Assembly (NCBI GenBank): GCA_030674185.1
Contig: CM060307.1
Location: 65,777,153 to 65,841,152, forward strand
DNA: 64,000 bases
Reading direction: 5' to 3'
Source of the DNA: Monoplex corrugatus
Lineage: Eukaryota > Mollusca > Gastropoda > Littorinimorpha > Ranellidae
The position numbers were made by a program, and so were the translations under genes. A model generated the notes under the pieces. It ran no database searches, was not told the origin of the DNA, and was given only the letters and a program-made list of their open reading frames with translations. Positions 20,108 through 31,530 of the stretch are shown one piece after another; position 1 is the first letter of the stretch; each line of letters begins with the position of its first letter.

Positions 20108-21611
20108 CTGAACGCCGAAATTAACTGACCACTTTTAATAATGTCACCAAATTGCCATTGAGATAACTGTCCGGAAACCGTTTGCACGTTCTTGTCCTGC
20201 AGATGGAAGAATTCTTTCCCCATGTGAAAAAAAGGGTTGCAGCACGTGCTTACGCGCTCAGACAATAGTTCACTCCAACACAATATCCGGCCCTACGCGT
20301 CACAAAATGCACGTGAACAAGGAAATTGGTGTCCCAGGCAACTCACACACTCTCCGTCTGTACCATAACACTCGTTTTATCCTTCCTTTTGGAAAAACCA
20401 CCATGCCAAGAACATTGGAAAATGACCGTTGGAGAGCTGTTGGCATGTTGCAAGGGGAAGCTCCGTTTCTGCCACTGCCAGGCATTTTGGAGTGCAAAGG
20501 ACAACTGTACGGTTATGGTGGAACCGTTTTCAGAACACTGGCAACATTGCTGACTTACCAGGGCGTGGTCGCTCCAGGGTTACCACTCCTCAGCAGGATC
20601 GATTTATCACACTGACGCATCTGAGAAACCGGTTTCAGCCTGCCACTGTCACTGCGGGAGCTATCCCTGGCTTGAGGCGAATCAGTGCCACCACCGTCAG
20701 AAGACGTCTGCGGGAGAATGGTCTGCAAGCACGGCGCCCTGCAGTTCGACCACAACTTCTTCTCGACACCGTGCAGCACGCTTGGCATGGGCCAGGCAGC
20801 ACCTGCGCTTCACTATCCGAGTGTGGAGACATGTCCTATTCACCGATGAGTCTCGTTTTCAGCTGTCAATCGCGGATGGTGGTCATCGAGTGTACAGGCG
20901 TCGAGGAGAGAGGTACGCCGACAACTGCATCATTCAGCGTGCACCTTATGGTGGAGGGGGCGTTATGGTTTGGGGAGGCATTTCTGCACATCATCAGACA
21001 CAGTTAGTGTTGATCCAGGGCAACTTGAATGCTCTCCGCTACCGAGATGAAATTGTCACGCCCCACATTGAACCTTTTGTCCACGCTCATGGCCCTGGCG
21101 TGATTCTCCAGCACGACAACGCCCCCTCGCATCGTGCACATGTTGTGCAGCAGCATCTGCAAGCAAGACAGATCGACGTGTTGCCATGGCCAGCAAATTC
21201 ACCCGATATGTCGCCCATCGAGCATGTTTGGGACGAACTCAAACGCCGACTGCAACAACGCCCTAGAGCGCCCTTGACCTTGCAGGAACTACAGCAAGCT
21301 CTCCAAGAGGAATGGCAAGCCATACCCCAAGCCTTCTTTGGACGCCTGGTTTGTTCCATGCGACGACGATGCCAAGCTTGTATCGATGCCCGAGGTGGCC
21401 ACACGCGCTACTGATTTTGTGACTTTTCAAATGTGGGTTAACTGACATTTGTGTTCGGCTGTTCACAATTAAGAACCTTTTTTTTTTTTTTTGCGTTAAA
21501 TCGATTGAGGATTGAATGAACTTATTTATGAAATAAATTGCATTTCGGTTTTTTATTCCAGTGATGGTGTACATGACTTTCTTTACCTGGTCAGTTAATT
21601 TTGGCGTTCAG
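20108..21611 (+). mobile_element. Tc1-like (DD34E) transposon, complete ends, broken transposase
   Basis: Terminal inverted repeats of 24 bp begin CTGAACGCC(G/A)AAATT and end AACTGACCA (20108-20131 and 21588-21611, one mismatch), flanked by TA (20106-20107 and 21612-21613). The element is 1,504 bp, a normal length for Tc1. A T-run of about 13 lies near 21480. It holds one transposase gene in three reading-frame segments, so it is a complete but non-autonomous copy. Confidence 0.9.
20403..21414 (+). pseudogene. Tc1-type DD34E transposase with two frameshifts
   Basis: The ATG at 20403 begins MPRTLENDRWRAVGMLQG. The frame shifts near 20452 and continues SVSATARHFGVQRTTVRLWW (helix-turn-helix), GRGRSRVTTPQQDRFI (GRPR-like linker) and ISATTVRRRLRENGL (second HTH). 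A second shift near 20760 leads into the catalytic half, ending at 21414. Catalytic residues are intact: Asp in LFTDESRF (20845-20847), Asp in LQHDNAPSHR (21115-21117) and Glu in MSPIEHVWDEL (21220-21222), with 34 residues between the last two, the DD34E of Tc1. The glycine-rich box GGGGVMVWGGI is present. Each frameshift is consistent with a single-base indel; whether they are real or assembly errors is open. Confidence 0.9.
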
Positions 21612-21619
21612 TATATATA

Positions 21620-21622
21620 ATA

Positions 21623-21653
<31 letters not shown>

Positions 21654-21995
21654 CTGTCTGTCTGTCTGTGTATGTGAGTGTGTGTGTATACAGACGGACA
21701 GATAGACAGACAGATAGATAGATAGATATATACATACATACATACATACATACATACATACATACATACGTACATAGGTAGGTAGATAGATAGATAGAGA
21801 TAGATAGATAGATAGATTGATAGACAGATAGATAGATAGATAGATATTATCTATAGATATGTTATATAGATAGAGATATATATGTATATATACATATGTA
21901 TATCTGTTATCTATATACATATACATATATATGTACATACATGTATGTACATATGTAAGTGTATGTATATATATATGTATACATAATTATATGTA
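21620..21995. repeat. Compound (TG)/(GATA)/(CATA)/(TA) microsatellite
   Basis: TG run, (GTCT)n, (GATA)n, (CATA)n and TATG/TATA blocks in succession, about 375 bp, immediately right of the Tc1 element. Confidence 0.95.
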
Positions 21996-22082
21996 CATAT
22001 TATGAGCCTCCAACATTGCTCAACTCAAGGAAGAAACCAATCAAAATAAAAAAGTTCCAACCCTATCGCAGTGACATTTTAG

Positions 22083-22153
22083 GCCGACCAGGATTTAAAG
22101 CCACAACCTCTTAGTTATCAGTCCAATGCACTGGTCAGTTTACCACAACGTCC
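22083..22153 (-). mobile_element. tRNA-derived SINE head, degraded
   Basis: In reverse: GTGGTAAACTGACCAGTGC (A-box-like) and GGCTTTAAATCCTGG (weak B box). From 22154 to 22600 no gene or repeat is recognised. Confidence 0.4.
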
Positions 22154-22599
22154 GGTTTGTTCACTGCTTGGGGGGAGAGTAAAGCTTGGTCAGTTTGGCG
22201 CCATGAATTTGGAATGAGCCTTGTTTCATTCATCACTCCATCACTCTACCTGCATGGGTGGTGATCAAGTCGGTGTTAAGAGTGCTTCAAGCTTGATGCG
22301 ATTTTCTGGATCACACCGAAATCCCCTGCTTCCGAGCACTGCACTATCTCTCTCCCTTTTTCCTTCGATTCAACACCTAGCGTGTCCTTTGATTGTGCTG
22401 GATGGACCCAGAACTGATTTAAGCCCACTCAGTAACTTGGTTAGTCACTTATCAATCTGATTGTGGGCTTTGGGACTGATTTCTAGAATGGCAGTGAGCT
22501 ATCATGGACAGTGGGGATCATTGGATTTTCCCTTAGGATTGAAGACGACAACAAATGCACATCACTCAGCCATAACAAATGGTTCCTGCAGATTGATGG

Positions 22600-22925
22600 A
22601 TAGATGGAGAGACAGACAGACAGACAGACAGAAGAGGGAAAGACACAGAAAAGAGAAAGAGAAGAGAGAGACAGAAAGAAGGAGGGAGAGAGAGAGAGAA
22701 GTGAGAGAAAAGAGACAGACAGACAGAGACAGACAGAGTCAGACAGACAGACAGACAGACAGACAGAGACAGAAAGAAAGAAAGAAAGAAAGAGAGAAAG
22801 AGACAGAGGGAGAGAGAGAAAGGGGGGAGAGAGAAGAGAGAGGGGGGGAGAAGAGAGATAGAGAGAAAAGACAGAAGAGAAAGAGACAGAAAGAAAGAAT
22901 GAGAGAGAGAGAAAGAGAGAGAGAA
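22600..22925. repeat. (GACA)n/(GA)n purine tract
   Basis: GACAGACA blocks, AAAG blocks and GA runs. The minus-strand Ser/Leu ORFs are artefacts. Confidence 0.95.
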
Positions 22926-23210
22926 TTCAATGTATCCGGTGCATAAAAACGCATCCGTCACGATTTTTCCATTGCTGTTGTTCAGATGGTGCAGTCCCCA
23001 TGACCTCAGCACTCAGTCAGTGGGGTGGCAGTTGTCATTAGCCATGCATTTGCTCTTCAGGTTCTTTGATTTTATTTCTACCTCCAAAACCATGTTTTAC
23101 TTCCTTTTTCGTCAAGTTTCCTCTAGGATGCTTTCAATACATAGTTTATCATGACGATAATCGTCGAAGTAATGCCCAGGAGACGATGTGGAACAACGAA
23201 ACATAAATAA

Positions 23211-23425
23211 TAATCGCCGTGGTGTAGTGGTTAACACAATGGGCTACCGGCTTAAAGGTTGTGGGTTCGAATCACCATCAATCCTTTCAAAAATTAGTGT
23301 GGGAGATTTTTCGACTCAAACCGGCTCGTATTCAAAGTTTAGCGTGCTATAGGCTCTTTGGGAAGACTGGGACCACATAATCAAGTTTTATTCACTTCGG
23401 GGATGCGTCAGTGAATGTGTTGATC
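23211..23425 (+). mobile_element. tRNA-derived SINE-C copy
   Basis: GCCGTGGTGTAGTGGTTAAC (A-box region) and GTGGGTTCGAATCACC (a good B box, GGTTCGAATC) with about 30 bp between, then a body CGACTCAAACCGGCTCG ... TAGGCTCTTTGGGAAG. The arms do not pair as a full acceptor stem, so I call a SINE, not a tRNA gene. Pol III promoter boxes are inside the head. Confidence 0.65.
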
Positions 23426-23929
23426 AAATTTTCTGACCACAACGCAGGTGCCTGTATCTTTCAGGCCTGGTTGACATCAGGATATATTATGATAATAAGC
23501 GTGGAGTACAGCCCTGTCTCAGTCCTACATGAAATTCTATGGCATCATGATTATCATCCTCATCGACATCATCATCATCGCATTGTAAAAACTGTGCTAG
23601 CTTCTGTGGCTGTTAAAGTGGCGTAGAAAATGAGACCCCCAAAAAGAGGTGAGCACAAAGGTAACATCACTAAAAGCGATGACACTTAAAAAAAACAAAA
23701 TAGATATAATTACATACATAAAACGAGAAAGAAACGATCAAATCCTATTTAACCATCCCTTTCCCATATTTTCACTTTTGGCCACAATCAGGTTACCTTG
23801 ATTACATCATCAGACCGGTATTACGACTAATGCAGGATGAATCGTTCATGACGTTAAAGAGCTCACGTGCTGTTGATTAAACTTCTCCCTCAGGCAATTT
23901 CAGTTTGTTTTTTGTTTTTCATCACAGAG

Positions 23930-24003
23930 GAGTCATCATCATCATCATCAAGTGCCCTGCTACATGGCGTTGGTGATAATGGCCTTCCGTGTGCATCTAC
24001 CTC
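23930..24003 (-). mobile_element. RTE-type 3' tail
   Basis: ATCATCATCATCATCAAGTG, CCCTGCTACATGGCGTTGG and TGATAATGGCCTTCCGTGTG match the other (GAT)n-tailed RTE ends. The upstream element body is missing, replaced by a (TTTTG)n tract (24015-24150). Confidence 0.65.
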
Positions 24004-24009
24004 TTGTTG

Positions 24010-24150
24010 TTGGTTTGTTTGTTTGTTTTTTGGGGAGGGTGTTATTTTTTGTTTTGTTTTGTTGTTGTTGTTTTTGAATTGTTTTTGTTTTGTTTTTGTT
24101 TTTTGTTTGTTTTGTTTTGTATTGTTTTGTTTTTTTGTTTTGTTTTTCAT
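24010..24150. repeat. (TTTTG)n/(TTTG)n tract
   Basis: T-rich tract with G every four to five bases. Confidence 0.85.
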
Positions 24151-24955
24151 TTAACGCAGTAGCTTGCTGACGGTCTGTTCTCACCTGCACAGCATGACGG
24201 TCCCTATCGGACGAAGGTGCTCCATAGGAGCCACTGTTTACGTCGTTGAGGCAGTCATGTCAGCGATAAATAATTTTGGAATGGACCCTTGCCAAGGGAA
24301 TATCTTGGTTTACGTGACTGTAAAACGTGAAGTGTTTGTCAAGCCCAAGTATTCCATTCAAGTGAGAATGTTTGGATAAACTGTGATGATGTGTTCTTTG
24401 AGAGAATATACTTTGATGTGAGGCCTGTTTAATTTTGCAGGAGTTTCATTTAACAGACTTCAAATGGAGCTTGTGGTTGACTGAGCTAGAGATAGGAACT
24501 GATCGTTTGATGGAGTTCCGCTTAGTTACATGCGTTTTGCAGTGAATCCAGTATTAACTCAGACCACACTACTGAAGTATCGTAGCTGTTGAGCGTATTA
24601 TGAACAAGCTCTAAATAGATGTTTTTTCAAAGAATGATGAGGACAGATAGTGCTTCCAGTTTCTATAACAAAACGGTTTTCTGTGATGATAGTTTCTCTG
24701 CTATTGGTCTACACTCTGTGAATGTAGTTCATAGCTTCCCATGAGAAATAATGCGAAGTGTGTGGGGGAGGGGGGAGGGGGGGGGGCAATGAAGAATTTA
24801 GAGTTGGATGTAAGGATTTTGCTGTCGTATTCCTTGTTTTTCTTATCCATGAGCCGATTCTCAAACGCAATCATTAATTCAGCTTATACAATTATGTGTC
24901 TGTTCGTCTATTCATGCATCTCGTTTTGTTCAGCTCCTTGTTTTCCCCAGTAGAT
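24151..24955. other. No gene recognised; one relic of a 58-bp repeat unit
   Basis: Bases 24373-24420 (AACTGTGATGATGTGTTCTT, TGAGAGAATATACTTTGATG) resemble the tandem unit at 54571-54742. A G-run lies at 24764-24788. Nothing else is identifiable. Confidence 0.5.
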
Positions 24956-25004
24956 GTTGCTCTCTCGCTCTCTGTCTCTGTCTCTCTCTCTCTCTGTCTC
25001 TGTA

Positions 25005-25036
<32 letters not shown>

Positions 25037-25205
25037 TCTTTCTCTCTCCCTTTTGTTTCTTTCTCTGTCTCTCTCTCTCTCTCTCCCTCTCTTTCTTTCT
25101 TTTTTTCTCGCTCTCTCTTTCTCTCTCTCCTCCTCCCTGTCTCTCTCTCTGTCCTTCTCCCTCTCTCTCGCGCTCTCTCTTTTCTCTCTTTCTGCTTCCC
25201 CTCTG

Positions 25206-25236
<31 letters not shown>

Positions 25237-25288
25237 TTCGCTCTCTCCCTCTCTCTCTGTCTCTCTCTCTCTGTCTCTCTTTTTATCT

Positions 25289-25336
<48 letters not shown>

Positions 25337-25365
25337 CTCTCTCTTTCTTTCCTTCTCTCTGCTGC
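24956..25365. repeat. 410-bp (CT)n pyrimidine tract
   Basis: CT with GTCT, CCCT and CTTT variants. The ORFs of Ser/Leu are artefacts. The stretch 25366-26104 holds no recognisable feature. Confidence 0.95.
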
Positions 25366-26120
25366 TGCTGTTGGCGGTTGGGTGGTATTTCCTGTGGCTC
25401 TGGTAGTGCTCGTGTTGTTTCAATTGCATGATGCTAAATTGCAGTAACTGTTATATCCTGCATCACGATTAACTGAAGCTTTTAATTTGCATTTTACTTT
25501 CTTTTGAAATAAAAAAATTCCGTTTCAAAGAAACATTATCACATGCATATGTACATGTAGTGTCCATCAAGATAGATAAAAAGGCAGAGTTGTGGATGTA
25601 CAGACAGACCAGTATACAGGCAGTTCTATAGAAATACATATTGGCACAGATAGACACACCCACACACAGACGGACAGATTAAGGGAAAGTTCATCAACAA
25701 AACATTTTAACAGTGTTTTCTGACTGAGTGCATGACACTGTACTCCAAATTAAGCAAAAGAGGGAATCAGATAAGATAACTTCAGAAACAGTTTCCATGG
25801 TTTCCAGCCAGAATGGTGTATCTGCTTTCTTTATTCCTCTTGTGATATATCGTTCTGGCAGATTCGCCTCGAATTTTGATATGCTCAGATCACGTATTTT
25901 TCCTTAGATGAAAAGTGACTCCTCGATGTGAAGCCTGTATTGGAGTTCAAAGGCATATTTATATGATAAAATGTTAGTTCTTATCGAAATTGCCTCTGCA
26001 AAGGGGTTCTGTGTCATTATTGCTTTATTACCTTTGCGTAACGTACTCATGAATACGACTGAGTGTTCTCTTTTGATCTTTAATGAGTGTGTGAAAGGGG
26101 AGAGGAGAGGGGGGACTGTA

Positions 26121-26683
26121 TGGGATGGAATATATGTCTTCATGTAAAATGTCTGTGAAGAAATATACTGGAATAATGAATGGGATGGAGTGTATGTCTG
26201 CATGTAAAATGTCTGTGAAGAAATATACTGGAATAATGAATGGGATGGAGTGTATGTCTGCATGTAAAATGTCTGTGAAGAAATATACTGGAATAATGAA
26301 TGGGATGGAGTGTATGTCTGCATGTAAAATGTCTGTGAAGAAATGTACTGGAATAATGAATGGGATGGAGTGTATGTCTGCATGTAAAATGTCTGTGAAG
26401 AAATATACTGGAATAATGAATGGGATGGAGTGTACGTCTGCATGTAAAATGTCTGTGAAGAAATATACTGGAATAATGAATGGGATGGAATATATCTCTG
26501 CATGTTAAATGTCTGTGAAGAAATATACTAGAATGATGAATGGGATGGGATATATCTCTGCATGTTAAATGTTTGTGAAGAAATATACTGGAATGATGAA
26601 TGGGATGGGATATATCTCTGCATGTTAAATGTTTGTGAAGAAATATACTGGAATGATGAATGGGGTGGAATGCATGTCTGCAT
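26121..26683. repeat. 60-bp tandem repeat, about 9.4 copies
   Basis: Unit TGGGATGGA(G/A)T(G/A)TATGTC + TGCATG(T)AAAATGTCTGTG + AAGAAATATACTGGAATAAT + GAA, exactly 60 bp. The first six units are nearly identical; the last three form a second subtype (GGGATATATCTC, GTTAAATGTTTGTG, GAATGATG). Being a multiple of three without stops, it is open on both strands (units MSVKKYTGIMNG / SHSLFQYISSQTF). I see no start or context that makes it a gene. Confidence 0.95.
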
Positions 26684-26849
26684 TATGGGAGTTGGGCATG
26701 TACTAGAGCTGTGTTCTTTCCACCCTACTCTGCAGATCACTACGCTCTTATGCTAGACTATGACTTTAGTGACATTACCAAATTGTCCCCCTTACACACG
26801 ATTAACCTCCAAACATTCACACGCTTTTTCTGGCCCAGCACCGTCTCTA

Positions 26850-27165
26850 TCCAACAGCTACTTACCCGATGTAGTCACAAAGTATGGACACCATCACCAT
26901 GTGAAGACGATTGATATGGCTTCGGCATGAGGTACAAAGAGGGCAGGATAATATCACATGTACATGTACTACCCATCACTGGACACCAGAACAAAGACAA
27001 AATAGAGAAAGACCCAAACATACTTGGCCACGACCAGTAAACGACCAGTAAAAGTAGACCTCAAGGCCATGAAACACATTTGGGGTACCACACAGAAGCT
27101 GTCCCACAACAGGCAGTTGTAATGGATCTTCGCTGCTGCCCTACATTCCAGTAGCATAGTAAGTA
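26850..27165 (+). pseudogene. RTE-like LINE pol C-terminus, decayed
   Basis: Across frames: LLTRCSHKVW, then GQDNITCTCTTHHWTPE, RPKHTWPRPVND, then a segment corresponding to LKAMKHIWGTTQKLSHNRQL and FAAALHS. This is the R.GQ.N....L.W.P.G.R..GRP..TWRR.V...LK...HTWG..QKLA.DR..W...V.AL pattern of RTE-type ends. A short (AAGT)n tail follows at 27155-27170. Several stops and frame changes are present. Confidence 0.65.
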
Positions 27166-27540
27166 AGTACGTTTGATAAGAAATCGTAAACGCATAGGGA
27201 TAGACAGGGGTTGACCAACGCTTAGTCCAAAGTGATCCAAAAATGCAATAATATTCATTTCATTATATGCCACCTGTTGGCAAATTTTAACCAAATTTGG
27301 TTAAAAAAAAAAAAAGTGTATTGCGAACAAGTATGTTACTGTGCAAGTTTCATCGATATCAGTTTGAAATCAAAGTCACAATCATGTGGAATATTTTCAA
27401 GTGCCATCAGGATTTCTTGGTCGCTTTTCAATGGATTTTGACAGTATGAATTACGAAGCCAGTCATGTGACTATCTCTTTTGATAGAGACGTGGACTAGA
27501 GAACACATGTCTCAAGTTCAGTCTCACTTAGCAATAAAAA
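27166..27540. other. No gene recognised
   Basis: Mixed sequence; A-run at 27301-27315. No ORF with support. Confidence 0.5.
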
Positions 27541-27765
27541 TATTGGATTGTTCACTACCCATCTTAATGCTCCAAGTATTCTGGTGGTGTCAGCTTAATG
27601 TTCCATAGGTTTCATTCACCTCCCTATTTCAGGATCTTGCCAGCGCATAAGGTTTTGCGCAGATCAAGGAGTTTGCCAGACAACTGCTGGCAGATTTGGG
27701 TAGAGTGTGTATGTAACTGTTCAAATGCAATGAAGCTCTCTTGAACAAACTCCAAACTCCAAAGT
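27541..27765. repeat. Unclassified interspersed repeat, pair with 50690-50905
   Basis: CTTGCCAGCGCATAAGGTTT, AACTGCTGGCAGATTTGGG and GCTCTCTTGAACAAACTCC match CTTGCCAGCGCAAAGGGTTT, AATTGCTGGCAGATTTGC and TTCCTCTTGAACAAACTC at 50790-50905. Its end (AATGAAGCTCTCTTGAACAA) resembles the 42-bp minisatellite unit at 57969. Confidence 0.65.
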
Positions 27766-27980
27766 CTTGTGCAGAATCGTGAAAATGCAAGGTTTACCTA
27801 AACTTGCCCCATGTTTATGCTACTGAGGTAAAATGTCTTCAGCAATCATAAGGAAATTCAGAGTTTAATAAAACTCGTTGAGATCAGTAGATTTTCCAAT
27901 AGATATTGTAATTTATTGAATAAGCATTAAGTAGGAGATTGTTGGAATTGTTGGTATAACTTAACCAGTTTGTTTGTGTA

Positions 27981-28360
27981 GGCAATTAAAATTCAAATGC
28001 TAAAGGAAGATAACAGTCACAAAAAACAAATTTTTGTAAAGGCAAGCAATTAAAAGCTGAAAGTTAAAAGGAGATAACAGTCAGGAAAACAAATTTTTGT
28101 AAAGGCAAGCAATTAAAAGCTGAAAGTTAAAGGGAGATAACAGTCAGGAAAAGACTTTTTTTTGTAAAGGCAAGCAATTAAAAGCTGAAAGTTAAAGGGA
28201 GATAACAGTCAGGAAAAGACTTTTTTTTGTAAAGGCAAGCAATTAAAAGCTGAAAGTTAAAGGGAGATAACAGGAAAAGACTTTTTTTTGTAAAGGCAAG
28301 CAATTAAAAGCTGAAAGTTAAAGGGAGATAACAGTCAGGAAAAGACTTTTTTTTTAAAGA
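27981..28360. repeat. 61-65 bp tandem repeat, six copies
   Basis: Units start at 27981, 28041, 28104, 28169, 28234 and 28295, reading GGCAAGCAATTAAAAGCTGA, AAGTTAAAGGGAGATAACAG and TCAGGAAAAGACTTTTTTTT. The first unit is most diverged. Length varies mainly in the T-run. Confidence 0.9.
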
Positions 28361-28374
28361 AGTTCATTTAATGT

Positions 28375-29015
28375 GAAGATGTGTACGATGTGTACGCTTA
28401 ACAAACTTGTCCCCAGGAAAAGGGGCTGACAGAATAGAGTCATCAGACAGCCAACAGAGCACGGTGTTTCAAGCCAGAGTACAGCAGCAGAATAGAAGCA
28501 CTTAGGGTGCACGTGCCAAGTGGCTGTGTTCTGCTGTGCAACTTCTTTACCTCAGACACGAAACCAATGCTGTTGGGACTGAAAGCTGACGAGGTAAGAC
28601 AGATAAAGTATGCCCTGTGCAAGATAGCTTTTCTGAGAGAGGTTTGGTGGTGGTGCGTGGGATTGAGGAGACAGATAAAATAGTCCTGTTCCTTTTCTAT
28701 CTAGAGTGTGCACACTGTCTCAAGGAGCGAGTGACCAGTAATACCCATTTAAAAGCAAATAATCGCACAGTATTTGGAAACCAGTGAAAGGATAAAAAAT
28801 GATTCGGTGGCTTGGACTAGAATAATTTCTCCCATTTTTATATCAATGAAAGGAAGTAAAATGTAAACCGTTTGAATTTACACCATGCTTCTCGATTCAA
28901 CTGTACACAAAATTACATGCACATCAAAGACTGTAACAATCACGTATTTTAAATTCACACATCAAAGGAATGTTTGAGCTCAGTCTTAGATATTTTCGTT
29001 TTTCTTTAACGTCGT
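28375..29015. repeat. Long unclassified repeat, pair with 32840-33605
   Basis: CCCCAGGAAAAGGGGCTGAC, CACGTGCCAAGTGGCTGTG, CTTTACCTCAGACACGAAAC and later CAAAGGAATGTTTGAGCTC, CAGTCTTAGATATTTTCGT have collinear counterparts at 32840-33605. About 640 bp, roughly 65-75 percent identity, same orientation. No ORF or terminal repeat is visible. Confidence 0.7.
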
Positions 29016-29395
29016 CAAAGGTTTTTTTAAGTGCAAGCCAGACAGATGTTCTTTTCGCGTAGCAAGAGAGAGTTACAATTCTGTAAAAAATATCTCGCCT
29101 GCAGCACATTTGAAACCTTTCTTTTTGGTATGATTTGAGCAAATTTGCCATACTTCAACGTATAACTCAAATAAAGAAAAACTTGATCATAAAAAATATA
29201 ATTTGAAATGAGAAAAAATTGCTTGCGTTTTAAAACATATCACTATAGCCAAATAAGAACCATGTCTATTCAAATGCACGTACTTGTTGCTTTCCCTTGA
29301 AAAAACATCCAGTGCTGACTTATTCTAGGGGAAATCATTCACCGAAAAAAAATTATACTTTTGAATATATTTGTGATTTCAGACAAGCAGATGCC
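29016..29395. other. No gene recognised
   Basis: AT-rich mixed sequence without a supported feature. Confidence 0.5.
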
Positions 29396-29397
29396 TA

Positions 29398-29457
29398 AAC
29401 ACACACACACACACACACACACCACACACACACACACACACACCACACACACACACG
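29398..29457. repeat. (CA)n microsatellite
   Basis: Two-break CA run of 60 bp. From 29458 to 30550 I see no gene, only a purine-rich stretch at 29760-29870 and (GATA)n at 29961-29977. Confidence 0.95.
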
Positions 29458-30552
29458 TACAGCACATTGAGGCAGGCCAGCAGACAAAGACTGACCGATC
29501 TGATTTATCCTCATTTTCTGTCTGAAAGGGGTGAAAGAAATCCTTAAGATAGGTGCAAATAAGGCCAGGCAGTACAGCCATATTGTGAAAGGTTGGCACA
29601 TCTTCCTTCTTATAACAGGAAAATAAATTCATCCTCATATTCCCTTTCCTGTGTGGAAACCATTTCCTTGATGGTGTTTGATACACGCTGTGGGAATATC
29701 ATCTGAAGTTTTCCATGAATCTAATCACAGCTGTTATATAGCAGCAAAATAGAATGTAAGAGTGTATAACTGCAAGACAATAAGAAGAAGAGTTGGAAAA
29801 GAAGAAGCTGATGAGACAGTGTAAGAGAAAAAAGAAGATCTGAAGACGAGAAGCTGATGAAGACTAAGTGGCATGTAAACAGGTTGGAGTAGAGACAAGT
29901 ATGATGGAACAAGAAGAACAAAAAGGATAGGCAAATGAATTAAGCACAAGTGATAAAGAAAGATAGATAGATAGATGCAAATGCAGACGATATAGCTACT
30001 GATAAAAGAGGTGTGAACTACAAAATATGTCAGGTTTTAGTCATAAATGCGTTGGAAGTCCACAAGCATTATTCATGAATGCAAGCCTTACTTTGTTGTA
30101 ATTAGAGATTGATCTATGCTGATTGATACAGATAGACAATATCAGATAGACCCATAAATTACGTAAAACCTCAAAACCTTACCCTGTGCATAGGTTTATG
30201 TGCAGATTTATGACTTCTGCCACGATCATTTTCGATCATTTTCAGTCACAAAAACAGATAAGAGAAGAGGCAAATAGAAATAAAACAAAAGAGGTTGGTA
30301 GACTAAGACTAAGAAACATTGAAACAGACAAAGAAAAAATAAAAGCAACAGAGACAGAGAGTGTATACAGCTAAACGTATGGCATTTTGTAACAAATACA
30401 GCATAAAATAACAACGTGAGAACACACATATGCACACACATCAAATATTAAATGTTATCTAAATTATTAATATCAAAATATTTATCTAAAGTATTCTTCC
30501 GTTTTATAGAAGTTTCAATGAAAAGAGAAAATGGATGGGCTTGAAATTGCAT

Positions 30553-30566
30553 AACTCTCTCTCTCT

Positions 30567-30625
<59 letters not shown>

Positions 30626-30645
30626 GCTCTCGCTCTCGCTCTCTC
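30553..30645. repeat. (CT)n microsatellite
   Basis: CT with CTTC/CCTC breaks and a (CTCG)n end. Confidence 0.95.
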
Positions 30646-30900
30646 TCTCCCCGTCCCGCCCTTCCCTCCCAGCGTAGGCAACGTGTAACGTAACTAATAT
30701 AAATCAACTGACGAAATAAAACAGGCTAAATGCATGCGCCATGAAAAGTCTAATGCACTAGATCAGTCTAATGAAAGCAGGACATTACACAGTTAATTAT
30801 GAACGATATGTGTTTGAAATAAAAACATTCCGCAGTGAAAGACTGTTTGAAAATGCTTTCGGTCTTGAAATAAACAAAATTTGTTTCTGTGGGCTCTTCA

Positions 30901-31119
30901 TTTTTTTTTTTTTTTTTTTTTTTGGTCAACTTTAAGAGAAGAAGTGAAAATTTCTTCTGCTCCTCCCCCTCCGCCTCCTCCTCCTCCTCCTCCTTCTTCT
31001 TCTTCTTCTTCTTCTTCTTCCCTTTCTTTCTCCATCCCTCCCTTCCTTACCTTTCTCTCTCTCTCTCTGTCTCTCTCTCTCTGTCTCTCTGTCTGTGTGT
31101 CTCTCTCTCTCTCTCTGTC

Positions 31120-31162
<43 letters not shown>

Positions 31163-31207
31163 GTCTCTTCTCTGTCTCTGTCTGTGTGTGTGTGTCTCTC
31201 TCCTCTC

Positions 31208-31268
<61 letters not shown>

Positions 31269-31339
31269 GTCTCTCTCTCTCTCTGTCTGTCTCTCTCTCT
31301 CTCTCTCTCTGTCTCTCTGTCTCTCTCTCTCTCTCTCTG

Positions 31340-31381
<42 letters not shown>

Positions 31382-31485
31382 CTCTGTCTCTTCTCTGTCT
31401 CTGTCTGTGTGTGTGTGTGTCTCTCTCTCTCCTCTCTCTCTCTCTCTGTCTCTGTATCTGTCTCTCTCTCTGTCTCTCTCTGTCT

Positions 31486-31526
<41 letters not shown>

Positions 31527-31530
31527 GCTT
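30901..31530. repeat. Poly-T, (CTC/CTT)n and 480-bp (CT)n pyrimidine block
   Basis: A T23 run (30901-30923), (CCT)n/(CTT)n (30960-31022), then CT/GTCT repeats to 31530, in which a block of about 230 bp (TCTGTCTGTGTGTGTGTC in pieces) appears twice, near 31160-31200 and 31380-31420. Long ORFs on both strands (221 and 272 codons) are artefacts of stop-free simple sequence. Confidence 0.95.

Noticed and set aside
23211..23285. tRNA gene
   Set aside because: Good A- and B-box-like sequences, but the acceptor arms do not pair and a repeat body follows; it is a tRNA-derived SINE. The heads at 10672, 22083, 53050-53133 and 53228 were rejected for similar reasons.
24164..24379. Small ORF MLTVCSHLHSMTVPIGRR
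   Set aside because: Seventy-one codons with mixed composition but no recognisable family, splice context or repeat; not enough to call.
26121..26683. A protein-coding tandem-repeat gene
   Set aside because: Both strands are equally open because the unit is 60 bp without stops; there is no start context, no flank conservation and no domain.
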